This document shows positions 37,354 to 47,611 of a stretch of DNA of 55,877 nt, piece by piece. The stretch is from Comamonadaceae bacterium (GTDB lineage: Bacteria > Pseudomonadota > Gammaproteobacteria > Burkholderiales > Burkholderiaceae_C). Each line of letters begins with the position of its first letter. The stretch's first letter is position 1. A program made the translations under genes and the position numbers. Under the pieces are notes generated by a model. That model was not told the DNA's origin, ran no database searches, and saw only the letters and a list, made by a program, of their open reading frames with translations. The stretch covers positions 1 through 55,877 of the forward strand of contig CANKRG010000006.1 of the NCBI GenBank assembly GCA_947485165.1, given 5' to 3'.

Positions 37354-38982
37354 ATGATCCGACTCACAGAAATAAAACTGCCCCTCGCCCATCCCGACAC
37401 GGCCATCGCCGAGGCGGTGGTTCAAGCCTTGGGAATCCAGGCCGGCGAGCTGCGATCCGTCCAGGTCTTCAAACTCAGCTTTGACGCCCGCAAAGCGGAG
37501 TTGTTTCAGGTATATATCGTCGATGTGGCTTTAACTAGCGATGCGCTAGAAGCCGAAGTGCTGCTTCGCTTCGACAACAACCCGCATGTGCGCCCCACGC
37601 CGGACATGGCATATAAGCCGGTTGCTACAGCGCCCGCGCACCTGACATCACGGCCCGTCGTCGTCGGTTTTGGCCCTTGTGGCATTTTTGCGGCCCTCGT
37701 ATTGGCGCAAATGGGTTACAAACCGATTGTGCTGGAGCGCGGCAAAAAAGTGCGTGAACGGACCAAAGACACGTGGAATTTATGGCGTAAAAACCAGCTG
37801 CACCCTGAAAGCAACGTGCAGTTTGGCGAAGGTGGGGCTGGCACGTTTTCAGACGGCAAACTCTACAGCCAAATCAAAGATCCGCGTTATCTGGGGCGCA
37901 AGGTGATGCAAGAGTTTGTCAAAGCCGGTGCGCCTGAAGAGATTTTGGTTGATGCGCACCCACACATCGGCACGTTCAAGTTGGTCAAGGTGGTGGAGCA
38001 TTTGCGGGAGCAAATCATCGCCTTGGGTGGTGAGGTGCGGTTTGAGCAGCGGGTGACCGACGTGGCCATCGTAGATGGCCAGCTGCAAGGGCTGACCGTG
38101 CTCGATCTGGCCACGCAGCAAAGCTACGAGCTTCCTACACAACAAGCCGTGCTAGCACTGGGCCACAGCGCGCGCGATACTTTTGAAATGCTGTATGAGC
38201 GCGGCGTTTACGTAGAAGCCAAACCTTTCTCGATTGGTTTTCGCATCGAGCATCCACAAAGCTTGATAGACCGCGCCCGCTGGGGGCGTCATGCGGGGCA
38301 TCCGTTGTTGGGCGCGGCAGATTACAAACTGGTGCATCACGCCAAGAATGGTCGCGCTGTGTACAGCTTTTGCATGTGCCCAGGCGGCACAGTGGTGGCT
38401 GCGACCAGTGAAGTGGGACGCGTCGTCACCAACGGCATGAGCCAGTATTCGCGCAACGAGCGCAATGCGAATGCAGGGATTGTGGTCGGCATCACGCCGG
38501 AAGATTTTCCATCAAAGCATCCGTTGGCAGGCATTGAACTGCAGCGCACCTTGGAATCAACCGCTTATGTTTTGGGCGGCAGTACCTACGAAGCACCTGG
38601 GCAATTGGTGGGTGATTTTGTCAAAGGCATGGCTTCAACGGCTCTCGGTAGTGTAGAACCATCGTACAAACCGGGTGTGAAATTGGTCGATTTAGCAGCA
38701 GCATTACCCAGCTATGCGATTGAAGCGATAAGGGAGGCGATTCCAGTTTTTGGTAAAAAAATCAAAGGCTTTGATTGGCCAGACGCGGTGCTCACCGGCG
38801 TTGAAACGCGCACATCGTCACCTATCAAAATGACACGCGGTGATGATTTTCAGAGTCTGAACGTGAGGGGTTTGTTTCCGGCGGGTGAGGGTGCCAGCTA
38901 CGCAGGTGGGATTTTGTCCGCCGGCGTGGATGGCATCAAGGTGGCTGAAGCAGTGGCGCTCGGCTTGCTCAAACAAACCTAA
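37354..38982 (+). CDS. FAD-dependent oxidoreductase, COG2509 type
   Basis: 542 residues from ATG 37354 (MIRLTEIKLPLAHPD; the frame opens at 37324). An N-terminal domain of about 85 residues precedes the Rossmann motif VVVGFGPCGIFAALVLAQMG. Then come QFGEGGAGTFSDGKL, ALGHSARDTFEMLYERGV, SFCMCPGGTVV and the C-terminal flavin site LFPAGEGASYAGGILSAGVDG. The family is widespread but uncharacterised; the reaction is unknown. Converges on htpX with a 3-bp gap. Confidence 0.88.
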   Translation: MIRLTEIKLPLAHPDTAIAEAVVQALGIQAGELRSVQVFKLSFDARKAELFQVYIVDVALTSDALEAEVLLRFDNNPHVRPTPDMAYKPVATAPAHLTSRPVVVGFGPCGIFAALVLAQMGYKPIVLERGKKVRERTKDTWNLWRKNQLHPESNVQFGEGGAGTFSDGKLYSQIKDPRYLGRKVMQEFVKAGAPEEILVDAHPHIGTFKLVKVVEHLREQIIALGGEVRFEQRVTDVAIVDGQLQGLTVLDLATQQSYELPTQQAVLALGHSARDTFEMLYERGVYVEAKPFSIGFRIEHPQSLIDRARWGRHAGHPLLGAADYKLVHHAKNGRAVYSFCMCPGGTVVAATSEVGRVVTNGMSQYSRNERNANAGIVVGITPEDFPSKHPLAGIELQRTLESTAYVLGGSTYEAPGQLVGDFVKGMASTALGSVEPSYKPGVKLVDLAAALPSYAIEAIREAIPVFGKKIKGFDWPDAVLTGVETRTSSPIKMTRGDDFQSLNVRGLFPAGEGASYAGGILSAGVDGIKVAEAVALGLLKQT

Positions 38983-38985
38983 AAG

Positions 38986-39858
38986 TTAAGCTTGCGGATT
39001 TTGCAGAGCGGCAATGCGCTCTTCCATGGGTGGGTGGGTGCTGAACAAAGCACCCATGTTGCCGCCAATGCCCATGGCTGCCATGCTTTTTGGTAATTCG
39101 CCCGGTGTCATGCCGCCCAAGCGTTGTAGCGCATGAATCATAGGCTGGCTGCGCCCCATCAACTTGGCGGCACCGGCGTCGGCACGGAACTCGCGGTGGC
39201 GTGAAAACCAAGCCACGACGATGCTGGCCAAAAAGCCGAACACAATGTCCAGTACCAGCGTGGTAATCATGTAGCCAATGCCTGGGCCTGAGCTGTCGCT
39301 GCCTTTGCGCAGTGCGCCATCGATCAATGAACCAATCACACGGCTGGCAAACACCACGAAAGTGTTCATCACGCCTTGGATCAAGGTCATGGTGACCATG
39401 TCGCCATTGGCTATGTGGGCGATTTCATGGCCAATAACGGCTTCGACTTCTTCTCTGGTCATGCCTTGCAGTAAACCTGTAGAAACCGCGACCAAGGCGG
39501 AGTTTTTAAATGCACCGGTTGCAAAAGCATTCGGTGCGCCTTCGTAAATACCCACTTCAGGCATGCCAATGCCCGCTTTGTCGGCAAATTGGCGCACGGT
39601 TTGCACAATCCAGGCTTCGTCGGCATTTTGTGGTTCGTTGATGATTTTGACGCCTTGACTCCATTTGGCGACAGGTTTACTGATCAGCAGCGAAATAATC
39701 GCACCGCCAAAACCCATGACCAGAGAAAAACCAAGCAAAGGCCCTAAGGCAACACCGTTAGGTCCAATATAACGATTCAGTCCAAAAATACTGGTAATCA
39801 GGCCGAGCACGACCATCACAGCCAAGTTGGTCAAGATGAACAAAAATATACGTTTCAT
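38986..39858 (-). CDS. htpX: Membrane protease HtpX
   Basis: Heat-shock inner-membrane zinc metalloprotease that helps FtsH in quality control. 290 residues: two N-terminal membrane helices, active-site HEXXH in [13 protein letters not shown], two more helices, and the distal Glu in [14 protein letters not shown]. The C-terminal [13 protein letters not shown] is typical. The 144 bp upstream contain no feature I can name. Confidence 0.96.
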   Translation of the reverse strand: MKRIFLFILTNLAVMVVLGLITSIFGLNRYIGPNGVALGPLLGFSLVMGFGGAIISLLISKPVAKWSQGVKIINEPQNADEAWIVQTVRQFADKAGIGMPEVGIYEGAPNAFATGAFKNSALVAVSTGLLQGMTREEVEAVIGHEIAHIANGDMVTMTLIQGVMNTFVVFASRVIGSLIDGALRKGSDSSGPGIGYMITTLVLDIVFGFLASIVVAWFSRHREFRADAGAAKLMGRSQPMIHALQRLGGMTPGELPKSMAAMGIGGNMGALFSTHPPMEERIAALQNPQA

Positions 39859-40002
39859 GTTTAATTTTTACTTTCTAAAAGGCAAACCATTGCCGATGTG
39901 GCGAATGGTAGGGGCAAAAGTCTAAAAATCAAGCGGGTTCAGCTAAATTCCGACAAAACTTATGGGATTTATTACGGGAAATCCTACGAGGATGGGTAAG
40001 TT

Positions 40003-40767
40003 TCACACGCGGTGTTTTCTGAAGACAGTCTCATCGTCATAAAAATGTGGGTTTTCATTGGCCGCCCACCAGCCAGGCACGCCCAGAATGGGAAGGGGGG
40101 CAAACGGTTTTTCTGCTAATTTTTCAGCACTCAAATCGCCGGCTATGAAAGCATCCATAGTTTCTAAGCTCGGTAGCTGGCCACCATCTGGGTAGTTGCA
40201 AACATACACATGCGCCGTGATGGGTTTGCGCGGGGTGACCAGTTTTTCTAAAAGCGCATGGCCAAACAAGACCAGCCTCGCTTCAGCCCACAAAGGGCGC
40301 AAGGTGGCACACAGGCGTTGCCAATCCTTGTCTAAAAGCGCTTGCCACAGCGCTGGCGGAGCGAATAAAAAGGCCGCGTTTTCGTCAAAAACGGTCAAGG
40401 CATCACGCACCGGGCCTCGCGTGGTGACCGAGCCAAGCAAAGCAATCTGTTCAGATTGAAGTTGGTTGATTCGCTGTTTGGTTTGTGGAAATTGAATCCA
40501 ACAAAGACCGTTAAAAAAATCATGCAAACCGTCTCGAGTAGGACATTGTTTGCTATTATAAATGTAGCGTTCGTAAGATTCTTGCGCCGGCAAATCGGAT
40601 TGCGGCACGAACCCAACTGGCGCACCTCCGAAACCACTCGCCAAGTGGTTCAACAAGTCGCAAACTCTAGTTGGCTCAGCTGCTTGCGCAGCGGCCTGTT
40701 CTGCAAGCCCTTTGTAGGGCGCAAGCCAAGGCGCAGACCAGTCAATCGTCTCTAAACCATGCGCCAA
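40003..40767 (-). CDS. DUF3025 domain protein
   Basis: 254 residues, soluble. Shows [42 protein letters not shown]-type and [14 protein letters not shown] blocks, which I recognise as DUF3025, a proteobacterial family with no known function. The N-terminus overlaps the 3' end of pyrC by 16 bases on the same strand, so the two are co-transcribed. Confidence 0.85.
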   Translation of the reverse strand: MAHGLETIDWSAPWLAPYKGLAEQAAAQAAEPTRVCDLLNHLASGFGGAPVGFVPQSDLPAQESYERYIYNSKQCPTRDGLHDFFNGLCWIQFPQTKQRINQLQSEQIALLGSVTTRGPVRDALTVFDENAAFLFAPPALWQALLDKDWQRLCATLRPLWAEARLVLFGHALLEKLVTPRKPITAHVYVCNYPDGGQLPSLETMDAFIAGDLSAEKLAEKPFAPLPILGVPGWWAANENPHFYDDETVFRKHRV

Positions 40768-41783
40768 GGCAAGGACTCTCCAGAACGCAGTGGTTTGAGT
40801 GCTGCTTCACCAAATGCAAAACTCTCGGGCGGTGTCCAGCTTTCTTTCTTCAAGGTGATAGCTCCTTGGTTGCGCGGCAAGCCATAAAAATCTGCGCCGT
40901 TGAAGCTGGCAAAAGCCTCTAACTTGTCCAAGGCACCTGCCGCGTCAAACGCTTCAGCGTACATTTCAATCGCGGCGTGGGCGGTGTAGCAGCCGGCACA
41001 GCCTGTGGCGTGCTCTTTCAGATGCGCTGGGTGCGGTGCGCTGTCTGTACCCAAAAAAAACTTGGCGTCGCCGCTCGTCGCTGCATCCACCAAAGCGAGC
41101 CGGTGTGTTTCACGTTTGAGCACCGGCAGGCAGTAGTAATGGGGGCGAATGCCGCCTGTGAAAATGGCGTTGCGGTTGTAGAGCAAGTGGTGCGCAGTGA
41201 CCGTGGCAGCGGTGAAATTATCAGCATCACGTACGTAGTGAGCGGCTTCTTGGGTGGTGATGTGTTCAAAGACGATCTTGAGTTCCGGGAAATCCCGTCT
41301 CAGCGGAATCAATTGCGTGTCGATGAACACGGCTTCGCGGTCAAACAAGTCAATGTCAGGCGATGTCACTTCACCATGAACCAGCAATAACATGCCCGCG
41401 CGTTGCATGGCTTCCAGGGTTGTGTAGGTTTTGCGCAGATCGGTCACACCCGCATCGCTGTTGGTGGTGGCGCCAGCGGGGTAGAGCTTGGCGGCTACCA
41501 CGCCAGCGTCTTTGGCGCGCTGGATTTCATCGGCAGGCAGGTTGTCCGTCAAATACAACGTCATCAGCGGCTCAAACGTCATGCCTGCGGGTACGGCGGC
41601 TTGAATACGCGCTTTGTAAGCCAATGCTTGCGCGGCGGTGGTCACAGGTGGGCGCAGGTTGGGCATGATGATGGCGCGGCCGAATTGGGCGGCGGTGTGC
41701 GGAACCGTCGTCTTGAGCGCATCGCCGTCGCGCACATGCAGGTGCCAGTCGTCGGGGCGGGTGATAGTTATTGATGTTGTCAT
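40752..41783 (-). CDS. pyrC: Dihydroorotase
   Basis: Third step of pyrimidine synthesis. 343 residues. The metal-binding HLHVRDG follows at once after the start, the carbamylated lysine is in [16 protein letters not shown], and later ligands are in VHGEVT, FEHITTQ and LGTDSAPH. Belongs to the class II PyrC group. A REP repeat lies 48 bp upstream. Confidence 0.96.
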   Translation of the reverse strand: MTTSITITRPDDWHLHVRDGDALKTTVPHTAAQFGRAIIMPNLRPPVTTAAQALAYKARIQAAVPAGMTFEPLMTLYLTDNLPADEIQRAKDAGVVAAKLYPAGATTNSDAGVTDLRKTYTTLEAMQRAGMLLLVHGEVTSPDIDLFDREAVFIDTQLIPLRRDFPELKIVFEHITTQEAAHYVRDADNFTAATVTAHHLLYNRNAIFTGGIRPHYYCLPVLKRETHRLALVDAATSGDAKFFLGTDSAPHPAHLKEHATGCAGCYTAHAAIEMYAEAFDAAGALDKLEAFASFNGADFYGLPRNQGAITLKKESWTPPESFAFGEAALKPLRSGESLPWRMV

Positions 41784-41830
41784 CCGTTTATTGTCTCAAA
41801 AAAATAGGTGACCTGTGAAAATCCATTTGT

Positions 41831-41890
41831 CCGTTCGCCCTGAGCTTGTCGAAGGGTTTGTGAAGACTTCGACAGGCTCAGTCCGAACGG
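41831..41890. repeat. REP-like palindromic repeat, copy 4 (between pyrC and the LysR gene)
   Basis: CCGTTCGCCCTGAGCTTGTC, GAAGGG, loop, then CTTCGACAGGCTCAGTCCGA ending in ACGG. Lies just after the LysR stop codon on that gene's strand, as a 3'-end hairpin. Confidence 0.92.
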
Positions 41891-41907
41891 CGACTCTTGA
41901 TGCGCAA

Positions 41908-42837
41908 TCAAGTCGTGCTATTCGCCACCAAATACTCCCAAAGCGCTTGCGCTGCGCCCTTGTTGGCTTCTTTGCCGGTCGGCTTTTCGCGGTAAGCTCG
42001 TAAATCCATGGTCATGGTCAAATCACCCATACCTGCTGGGCAGGCACTCACCAATCGTTTGGCACGCAGGTCTTTTTTGATGGCACTGTGCGGTAAAAAA
42101 GCGATGCCGTGGCCTTCTAAGGCCATGGCTTTGAGGCCTTCTGACATGTCGGTTTCATACACGCGGTCTAAATGGATAGCGGTTTTTGATTGCTTCAATA
42201 TTTGGTCAACCACCATACCCAAATACGCGCCTGGTGCATAGCCGAGGTAAGGCAAAGGCTGCCCCGCGCGTCCGGGTAATTCATACATCGGCTTGCCCTC
42301 TGCATCGGGTTTGGCGTAGGGTGCGATCACCTCTTGGCCCAAACTCACCATTTCATAACGCGATGCGTCCAGCTGAAACGGTTGCGACGAGTGGAAGTAG
42401 GCAATCAACAAATCGCAACTGCCTTCCACCAAACGCAGCACCGCATCGTGCACGTTTTGCGCCATCAGCCGGCTTTTGATGGGGCCAAAGTTTTGCCGCA
42501 ACATCGACATCCATGCCGGGAAAAATGTGAAGGCCAGCGTGTGCGGCACGGCAAACTCGATCACATCTTGCCCCGCAGACGTGTGCCCGCGCAGCATGGC
42601 TCGTGTGCTTTGCAAAGCGCGCAGCATGTCCAGCGACTGATCGTAGAGCGTGTCACCGGCAGCCGTGAGCTTGGTCGGATACGAGCTGCGGTCCACCAGG
42701 TCTGTACCCGCCCAGGCTTCTAACGATTGAATGCGTCGTGAGAACGCGGGTTGCGTGACATGGCGCAATTGCGCTGATCGGCTAAAGCTGCGTGTTTCAG
42801 CGAGGCTGACAAAATCTTCCAACCACTTGGTATCCAT
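41908..42837 (-). CDS. LysR-type regulator, HypT-like
   Basis: 309 residues. The winged helix-turn-helix MDTKWLEDFVSLAETRSFSR, QLRHVTQPAFSRRIQSLEAW, DLVDRSSYPTKLTAAG is closer to E. coli HypT (YjiE, hypochlorite-responsive) than to most LysR proteins. The effector domain follows. No obvious target gene is adjacent; it sits in a minus-strand run of regulators and a TPR protein. Confidence 0.8.
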   Translation of the reverse strand: MDTKWLEDFVSLAETRSFSRSAQLRHVTQPAFSRRIQSLEAWAGTDLVDRSSYPTKLTAAGDTLYDQSLDMLRALQSTRAMLRGHTSAGQDVIEFAVPHTLAFTFFPAWMSMLRQNFGPIKSRLMAQNVHDAVLRLVEGSCDLLIAYFHSSQPFQLDASRYEMVSLGQEVIAPYAKPDAEGKPMYELPGRAGQPLPYLGYAPGAYLGMVVDQILKQSKTAIHLDRVYETDMSEGLKAMALEGHGIAFLPHSAIKKDLRAKRLVSACPAGMGDLTMTMDLRAYREKPTGKEANKGAAQALWEYLVANSTT

Positions 42838-42853
42838 AATTAATCAGTCAATT

Positions 42854-43639
42854 TCAATCAGTCAGCTCGGCTTTTGCCATATCGATGTCCAGACGTTCCA
42901 TCGCGTCTAGGGGGTGAATGGCGGATGCCATTTCGTATAGCTTGGTAGCCTCAGCAAGTCGTTTTTCACCTTCAAGCATGACCCAGCCATTGGCTTGCTC
43001 AATCATGGCAATGGCGGAGTTGGTATTGATTCTGAGCGCTTCTTGAAAAAAATTGAAGCTCGCTTCTTTTTTCGCGCCATACGTCATGCTACCGATCAGT
43101 GAACCCACTTTATCAATCACTTCAGCATGAAAAGTGCCCAGTGCAATGTGCGCATCAGCGTGTTTGGGTTGCAATGCAATGGTCTTTTCAAGCCCGTCTT
43201 TGACTTTGCTGCCCAAACCCTGCGCCAACGCTTTGGCCACAGTGATGCCTTGGCTGTAGCGCCCCAGGGCATAGGCTTGCCAATAGTAGGCATTGGGCAG
43301 CGACTCCGCCGCAAGGGATGCGTCTTTGGCCTGCTTTTCAGCGCGCAAAGCCACTTCCAAAAAAAGTGCCAATTTGGCGCTTTCTTTGGCCTCAAGGTAG
43401 TTGGCGTAAATGCAGGTGGCTTTGTTGGCAACAGTAATACCTTCAATACCCAAAGCCAGCCCTGATTCAACGGCTTTTTGAAACTCACCCGAATGAAACA
43501 AAGCCCACGCTTCCAGCAAGTCGGGATTTATAGGCAGGGGTTCAGCGTCACCCGCGTGTAGCTGCGCCCAGTTTTTAGTCACACGAGCGGCATCATAGGT
43601 GTAGTCACCGATGTAAGGGAAAGGCGTCCATTGCGGCAT
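42854..43639 (-). CDS. TPR-like helical repeat protein
   Basis: 261 residues, without membrane segments or signal peptide. Helical-repeat pattern with LEAWALFHSGEFQKAVESG, ALQPKHADAHIALGTFHAEV and TNSAIAMIEQANGWVMLEGE, each like a degenerate tetratricopeptide unit. A binding role is likely; the partner is unknown. Four bases separate it from the TetR gene upstream, so they form an operon. Confidence 0.78.
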   Translation of the reverse strand: MPQWTPFPYIGDYTYDAARVTKNWAQLHAGDAEPLPINPDLLEAWALFHSGEFQKAVESGLALGIEGITVANKATCIYANYLEAKESAKLALFLEVALRAEKQAKDASLAAESLPNAYYWQAYALGRYSQGITVAKALAQGLGSKVKDGLEKTIALQPKHADAHIALGTFHAEVIDKVGSLIGSMTYGAKKEASFNFFQEALRINTNSAIAMIEQANGWVMLEGEKRLAEATKLYEMASAIHPLDAMERLDIDMAKAELTD

Positions 43640-43643
43640 ATTG

Positions 43644-44342
43644 TTATTTCACCAGTTGAGGCGTGGGAGTAAGGGTTGATTCGTTTTGGGGCGACGAATA
43701 AGTGCCCACGATGGAAAGCAAGTGGCTTCGCTGTTGCGGTTCAAGGTAGGGCACAAGCAGATTCAGCACGTGGTGGGCACCGCGCAGCAAAGCCGCTTGA
43801 GCATGTTCAGGTTCAAGAGCATGGCGTGGATCACGCACATATTCAAAGCTCAGCCAATACGTCAATACCACCACCATGCTGGTGGCGGTCGGCTCGACCT
43901 CGCGCGAGTCTATCGTCATCGCGCCGCTGCGGCTCATACCGTCGAGCAAGGCTTTCACCGAGTGCGTTTTGTTTTTTAAGATAGATTGAAAATGCGTTTC
44001 TAAGCGACGATTTTTACTCAGCAAATCATTCAAATCACGGTATAAAAAGCGGTATTGCCAAATCAACTCGAACAACGTGTGCATGAAAAACCAGGCGTCT
44101 TCCACGTTGCGCACGCCATCGCTGGCATTTAGCAATTCATTCAATGACCGTTCAAAACGGTCAAACAAGGCGTTGATCAACGCATCTTTGGCGGGGTAGT
44201 GGTAGTACAGATTGCCGGGGCTGATGCGCAATTCGGCTGAAATCAGCGTGGTTGACACATTGGGTTCGCCAAAACGGTTAAAGAGGTCTAATGTGACCTC
44301 TAAAATACGTTCTGCCGTACGTCGCGGTGCCTTTTTGACCAT
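43644..44342 (-). CDS. TetR-family transcriptional regulator
   Basis: 232 residues. N-terminal HTH (RILEVTLDLFNRFGEPNVST, AELRISPGNLYYHYPAKDAL) and a ligand-binding domain with FFMHTLFELIWQYRFLYRDL, typical of a TetR subgroup in Burkholderiales. The operon partner is the TPR protein. Divergent from priA across 71 bp, where an autoregulatory operator would be expected, but I see no clear palindrome. Confidence 0.88.
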   Translation of the reverse strand: MVKKAPRRTAERILEVTLDLFNRFGEPNVSTTLISAELRISPGNLYYHYPAKDALINALFDRFERSLNELLNASDGVRNVEDAWFFMHTLFELIWQYRFLYRDLNDLLSKNRRLETHFQSILKNKTHSVKALLDGMSRSGAMTIDSREVEPTATSMVVVLTYWLSFEYVRDPRHALEPEHAQAALLRGAHHVLNLLVPYLEPQQRSHLLSIVGTYSSPQNESTLTPTPQLVK

Positions 44343-44413
44343 AAATGCAAGTCCCCAAGAAGTTGATGCAAATTATGCATCATGTCGGTACTCTACCTTA
44401 AGATGAATCTGAG

Positions 44414-46546
44414 ATGATTCATTGGTACTCCATCGTCGTACAAACGCCCGCGCACAGCCCGCTGGCAGGCCTGCTGACGTATCAAAGCGATCAAGTGTTC
44501 CCAGTCGGTTCATTGGTACGCGTGCCCTTGGGTTCGCGCGAGTTGCTGGGAGTCGTCTGGCAAAAGCTTGACTCGCAACCCGAGCCCATGTTTGGCGCGC
44601 AAGGTAAGGAAATCGAACTGAAGGCGATCACGGCCGACCTTGGCATCCAAGCCGTCTCGCCCGCCTGGCTCAAGCTCGTGGCATTCACCGCCCGTTATTA
44701 CCAACGCTCCTTGGGTGAAGTTGCTCTAGCAGCCCTACCGCCGCAGTTGCGAACTTTAGATGCCTTGCAAGTGGAGCGTCGTCTAAAACGCATAAAAGCC
44801 ACTGAAACTCCCGCAGAAAAACCGGTTGAGGTTTCAGAAAAGAATCAATTTGCTATAAATAACATAGCATTAAATGCAGAGCAAACATCGGCTACAGCCC
44901 AAATAAGCATTGAATGCGGGCCTTTTTTGCTGTTTGGCGCAACCGGCAGCGGCAAAACCGAAGTTTACCTACGCGCCGCGTTGGAAACTTTGCAACGTGA
45001 CCCAACTGCACAGGTGCTGATGATGGTGCCTGAGATCAATCTGACCCCGCAACTCGAAGCCAGGGTCAGAGAACGCATTTGCCCCATCTATGGCGACGCA
45101 GCCGTGGTGTCCTTGCACAGCGGCATGACCAACCCACAGCGACTTAAAAGCTGGCTCTCCGCCCACATGGGCACGGCGCGTGTGGTGCTGGGCACGCGCA
45201 TGGCGATTTTTGCATCCATGCCGCATTTGAAGCTCATCGTGGTTGACGAAGAGCACGACCCCAGCTACAAAAGCCAAGAAGGCGCTAGGTATTCAGCGCG
45301 AGATTTGGCCGTTTACAGAGGCAAACTTGAGCATGCCAAGGTCATTTTGGGCTCTGCCACGCCATCGTTTGAGAGCTGGCACCACAGCTGCGCTACCAGC
45401 GATGGCGGGGCTGGCCGTTACCTGCGCTTGACCGTGGCCGAGCGAATTGGCGGCGGCGTGTTGCCCAAAGTCCTCACCGTCAATATGGAGCACCAACCCA
45501 AGAAAACGGTGATATCGCCGCCGCTGCTGAACGCCATTGCCGAGCGCATCGCCCGTGGCGAGCAAGCCATGCTGTTTCTCAACCGCCGTGGCTTTGCGCC
45601 CGTGTTGCATTGCGGCGATTGTGGTTGGAAGAGCGAATGCCCGCATTGCAGCGCCTACCGCGTGTTCCACAAAATCGACCGTACCCTGCGTTGCCACCAC
45701 TGTGGTTTTATGCAACGCGTGCCGCGTGCTTGCCCCGCCTGCGGCAATTTGGACATCACCACCATTGGTCGCGGCACCGAACAGCTGGAAGAGCAATTGG
45801 CCGAGCTGTTGTCGCATGTGAAGCGGCCAGATGGATCACCCGTGCGAATCTCCCGCATCGATGCCGACACCACCAAGCTCAAAGGCGCGCTGCAGCAGCA
45901 GCTGGCGCAGGTGCATGCGGGCGAGGTGGATGTGCTGGTCGGCACGCAGATGATCGCCAAAGGACACGATTTCCGCAATATCACGCTGGTGGCGGCTATC
46001 AACCCTGACGGCGCCTTGTTTTCCAGCGACTTCCGCGCACCAGAGCGCTTGTTCAGCCTCTTGATGCAAGCGGCAGGACGCGCGGGGCGTGATGCCTCGC
46101 AAGGCGCCGCCAGCGAGATGTGGGTGCAAACCCACCACCCGCAGCACCCGCTGTATTTGGCGCTAAAAAAGCACGATTACGCCGGTTTTGCCGCGCAGCA
46201 GCTCAAAGAGCGCGAAATGGCCGCCATGTCGCCCTTCGGCTACAGCGCTCTGGTCCGTTCTGAGGCCCGCACCCAAGAAGCCGCCCAAGCCTTTTTGACG
46301 ACAGCCAGCGAGTCGGCGAACGTGTTGGCAGAATCCGTCCCCGGCTTTGAGCACATCACCCTCTACCCCGCCGTCCCCATGACCATCCAACGCATCGCCA
46401 ATGTAGAGCGCGCCCAAATGCTGGTCGAATCGCACTCGCGTAAGGCATTGCAGCAGTTTTTGAGCCAATGGCAAGGTGTTTTGCAGGCGACAAAGCAAAA
46501 AGGCATGATCCGCTGGGCGGTGGATGTGGATCCGTTGGCGATATGA
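44414..46546 (+). CDS. priA: Primosomal helicase PriA
   Basis: Restarts stalled replication forks. 710 residues: N-terminal DNA-binding domain (FPVGSLVRVPLGSRELLGVVW), Walker A GATGSGKTEVYL, DEEH box VDEEHDPSYKSQ, a zinc-binding insert with paired CxxC motifs (CGDCGWKSECPHC, CHHCG, CPACG), and the helicase motif QAAGRAGR. The linker before Walker A (about residues 145-165) is encoded by an AT-rich element. Confidence 0.97.
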   Translation: MIHWYSIVVQTPAHSPLAGLLTYQSDQVFPVGSLVRVPLGSRELLGVVWQKLDSQPEPMFGAQGKEIELKAITADLGIQAVSPAWLKLVAFTARYYQRSLGEVALAALPPQLRTLDALQVERRLKRIKATETPAEKPVEVSEKNQFAINNIALNAEQTSATAQISIECGPFLLFGATGSGKTEVYLRAALETLQRDPTAQVLMMVPEINLTPQLEARVRERICPIYGDAAVVSLHSGMTNPQRLKSWLSAHMGTARVVLGTRMAIFASMPHLKLIVVDEEHDPSYKSQEGARYSARDLAVYRGKLEHAKVILGSATPSFESWHHSCATSDGGAGRYLRLTVAERIGGGVLPKVLTVNMEHQPKKTVISPPLLNAIAERIARGEQAMLFLNRRGFAPVLHCGDCGWKSECPHCSAYRVFHKIDRTLRCHHCGFMQRVPRACPACGNLDITTIGRGTEQLEEQLAELLSHVKRPDGSPVRISRIDADTTKLKGALQQQLAQVHAGEVDVLVGTQMIAKGHDFRNITLVAAINPDGALFSSDFRAPERLFSLLMQAAGRAGRDASQGAASEMWVQTHHPQHPLYLALKKHDYAGFAAQQLKEREMAAMSPFGYSALVRSEARTQEAAQAFLTTASESANVLAESVPGFEHITLYPAVPMTIQRIANVERAQMLVESHSRKALQQFLSQWQGVLQATKQKGMIRWAVDVDPLAI
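44851..44900 (+). repeat. AT-rich interspersed element, copy 11 (inside priA)
   Basis: GCTATAAATAACATAGC, then a centre with GCAGAGCAAACATCGGCTAC, diverged from the consensus at about four positions. Same frame as the alr, leuS copy 3 and glcE elements. Ends just before the conserved Walker A region. Confidence 0.7.
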
Positions 46547-46557
46547 AGGTGAATTTT

Positions 46558-46611
46558 GCTATATTTTTAATAGCTGCTTAGTCAATATATACGTCGTTTA
46601 TAGTCGTATTT
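46558..46611 (+). repeat. AT-rich interspersed element, copy 12 (priA-AEC gap)
   Basis: GCTATATTTTTAATAGC, GCTTA, then GTCAATATATACGTCGTTTA and TAGTCGTATTT. Sits in the 93-bp gap between the convergent priA and AEC transporter genes; the ATAGC inverted repeat at its 5' end may form a weak hairpin. Confidence 0.82.
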
Positions 46612-46639
46612 AAGCATATTTTTGAACGTTTTATGTGAC

Positions 46640-47611
46640 TTAAGGCAGCAACAGCGCCACAGCTCCCGAAAACGTCAAAAAAGCCAGCGCGGTTGATACC
46701 AAAATGATGCGGGCGATGCGGCCGTTGTTGGCACCTAAGCGTTCGGCGAGGAGTGATACGTTACTGGCGCTGGGCAGTGCGGCAACCAGAACGATGACCG
46801 TCAAGGTAAAGGTGTCCAGGGGTGCGCCTAGTTGTTTGGCAGACAGGCCAACCAGCAACACCAAGAGGGGGTGGATGAACAGTTTGATCGCCGCGACGGG
46901 CACGTAGTCTGTCCACGCGATCTGCTCATGTGGGTGCATCTCGTGCGCGTTCATTTGCGAGCGTGCCAGCACCGCGCCAATGGTGAAAAGCGCGACGGGC
47001 GAAGCGGCATCGGCCAATAAGCCGACGGTAACCGCAACGGGTTTCGGCAAGCTCAAACTGACGGCGGAGGCGAGGGCGCCCAGCAAAATCGACCACGGCA
47101 GGGGGTTGGCAAAAACACCTTTGAGCGCGTTTTTCGCGGCTTTGCTGAAGCCGTGTTCGTCCGCGCCATCTAGGCGAGACAAGGCGATGCACAGCGAGCT
47201 GATGATGACCAAGTCGACCACGATGGTGATAATCGCCGGGCCAGCAGCTTTCGCGCCCAAAAGCGCCACCAACAGCGGGACACCCATGAAGCCGGTATTC
47301 GGGAAAGCCGCTACCATTGCGCCCAAAGAAGCGTCGTTCCAACCAATGCGCGTATTTTTAGTCACGGCAATCGTGAAAGCCACCATCACCAAAGCGCAAA
47401 ACAGGTAGATGCCAAACACGCTGGCGTCAAGCAATTGCGCGATGGGTGTGGATGCGCCAAAGCGAAACAGCATGCAGGGCAAGGCGAAAAACAGCACAAA
47501 ACTGTTCAAACCGGGGATGGCTGCCAGCGGCAAAACGCCTTGACGGGCGGCAATGTAGCCACACAGCACGAGGGCGAAAAAGGGGAAGGTGATTTGCAGG
47601 ACGTTGAGCAT
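46640..47611 (-). CDS. AEC-family (auxin efflux carrier type) transporter
   Basis: 323 residues from ATG 47611 (MLNVLQITFPFFALVLCGYI), about ten membrane segments in two five-helix halves. GCARQ-like motif region GYIAARQGVLP, and AFPNTGFMGVPLLVALLG is the conserved block of the family. Relatives transport malonate or other organic acids. It is divergent from a TctD/TctE-type two-component system across 81 bp, so that system may control it. Confidence 0.88.
   Translation of the reverse strand: MLNVLQITFPFFALVLCGYIAARQGVLPLAAIPGLNSFVLFFALPCMLFRFGASTPIAQLLDASVFGIYLFCALVMVAFTIAVTKNTRIGWNDASLGAMVAAFPNTGFMGVPLLVALLGAKAAGPAIITIVVDLVIISSLCIALSRLDGADEHGFSKAAKNALKGVFANPLPWSILLGALASAVSLSLPKPVAVTVGLLADAASPVALFTIGAVLARSQMNAHEMHPHEQIAWTDYVPVAAIKLFIHPLLVLLVGLSAKQLGAPLDTFTLTVIVLVAALPSASNVSLLAERLGANNGRIARIILVSTALAFLTFSGAVALLLP

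Noticed and set aside
40115-40165. Possible further AT-rich element in the DUF3025 gene
   Set aside because: Shares only CGCCGGCTAT with the core; flanks do not match.
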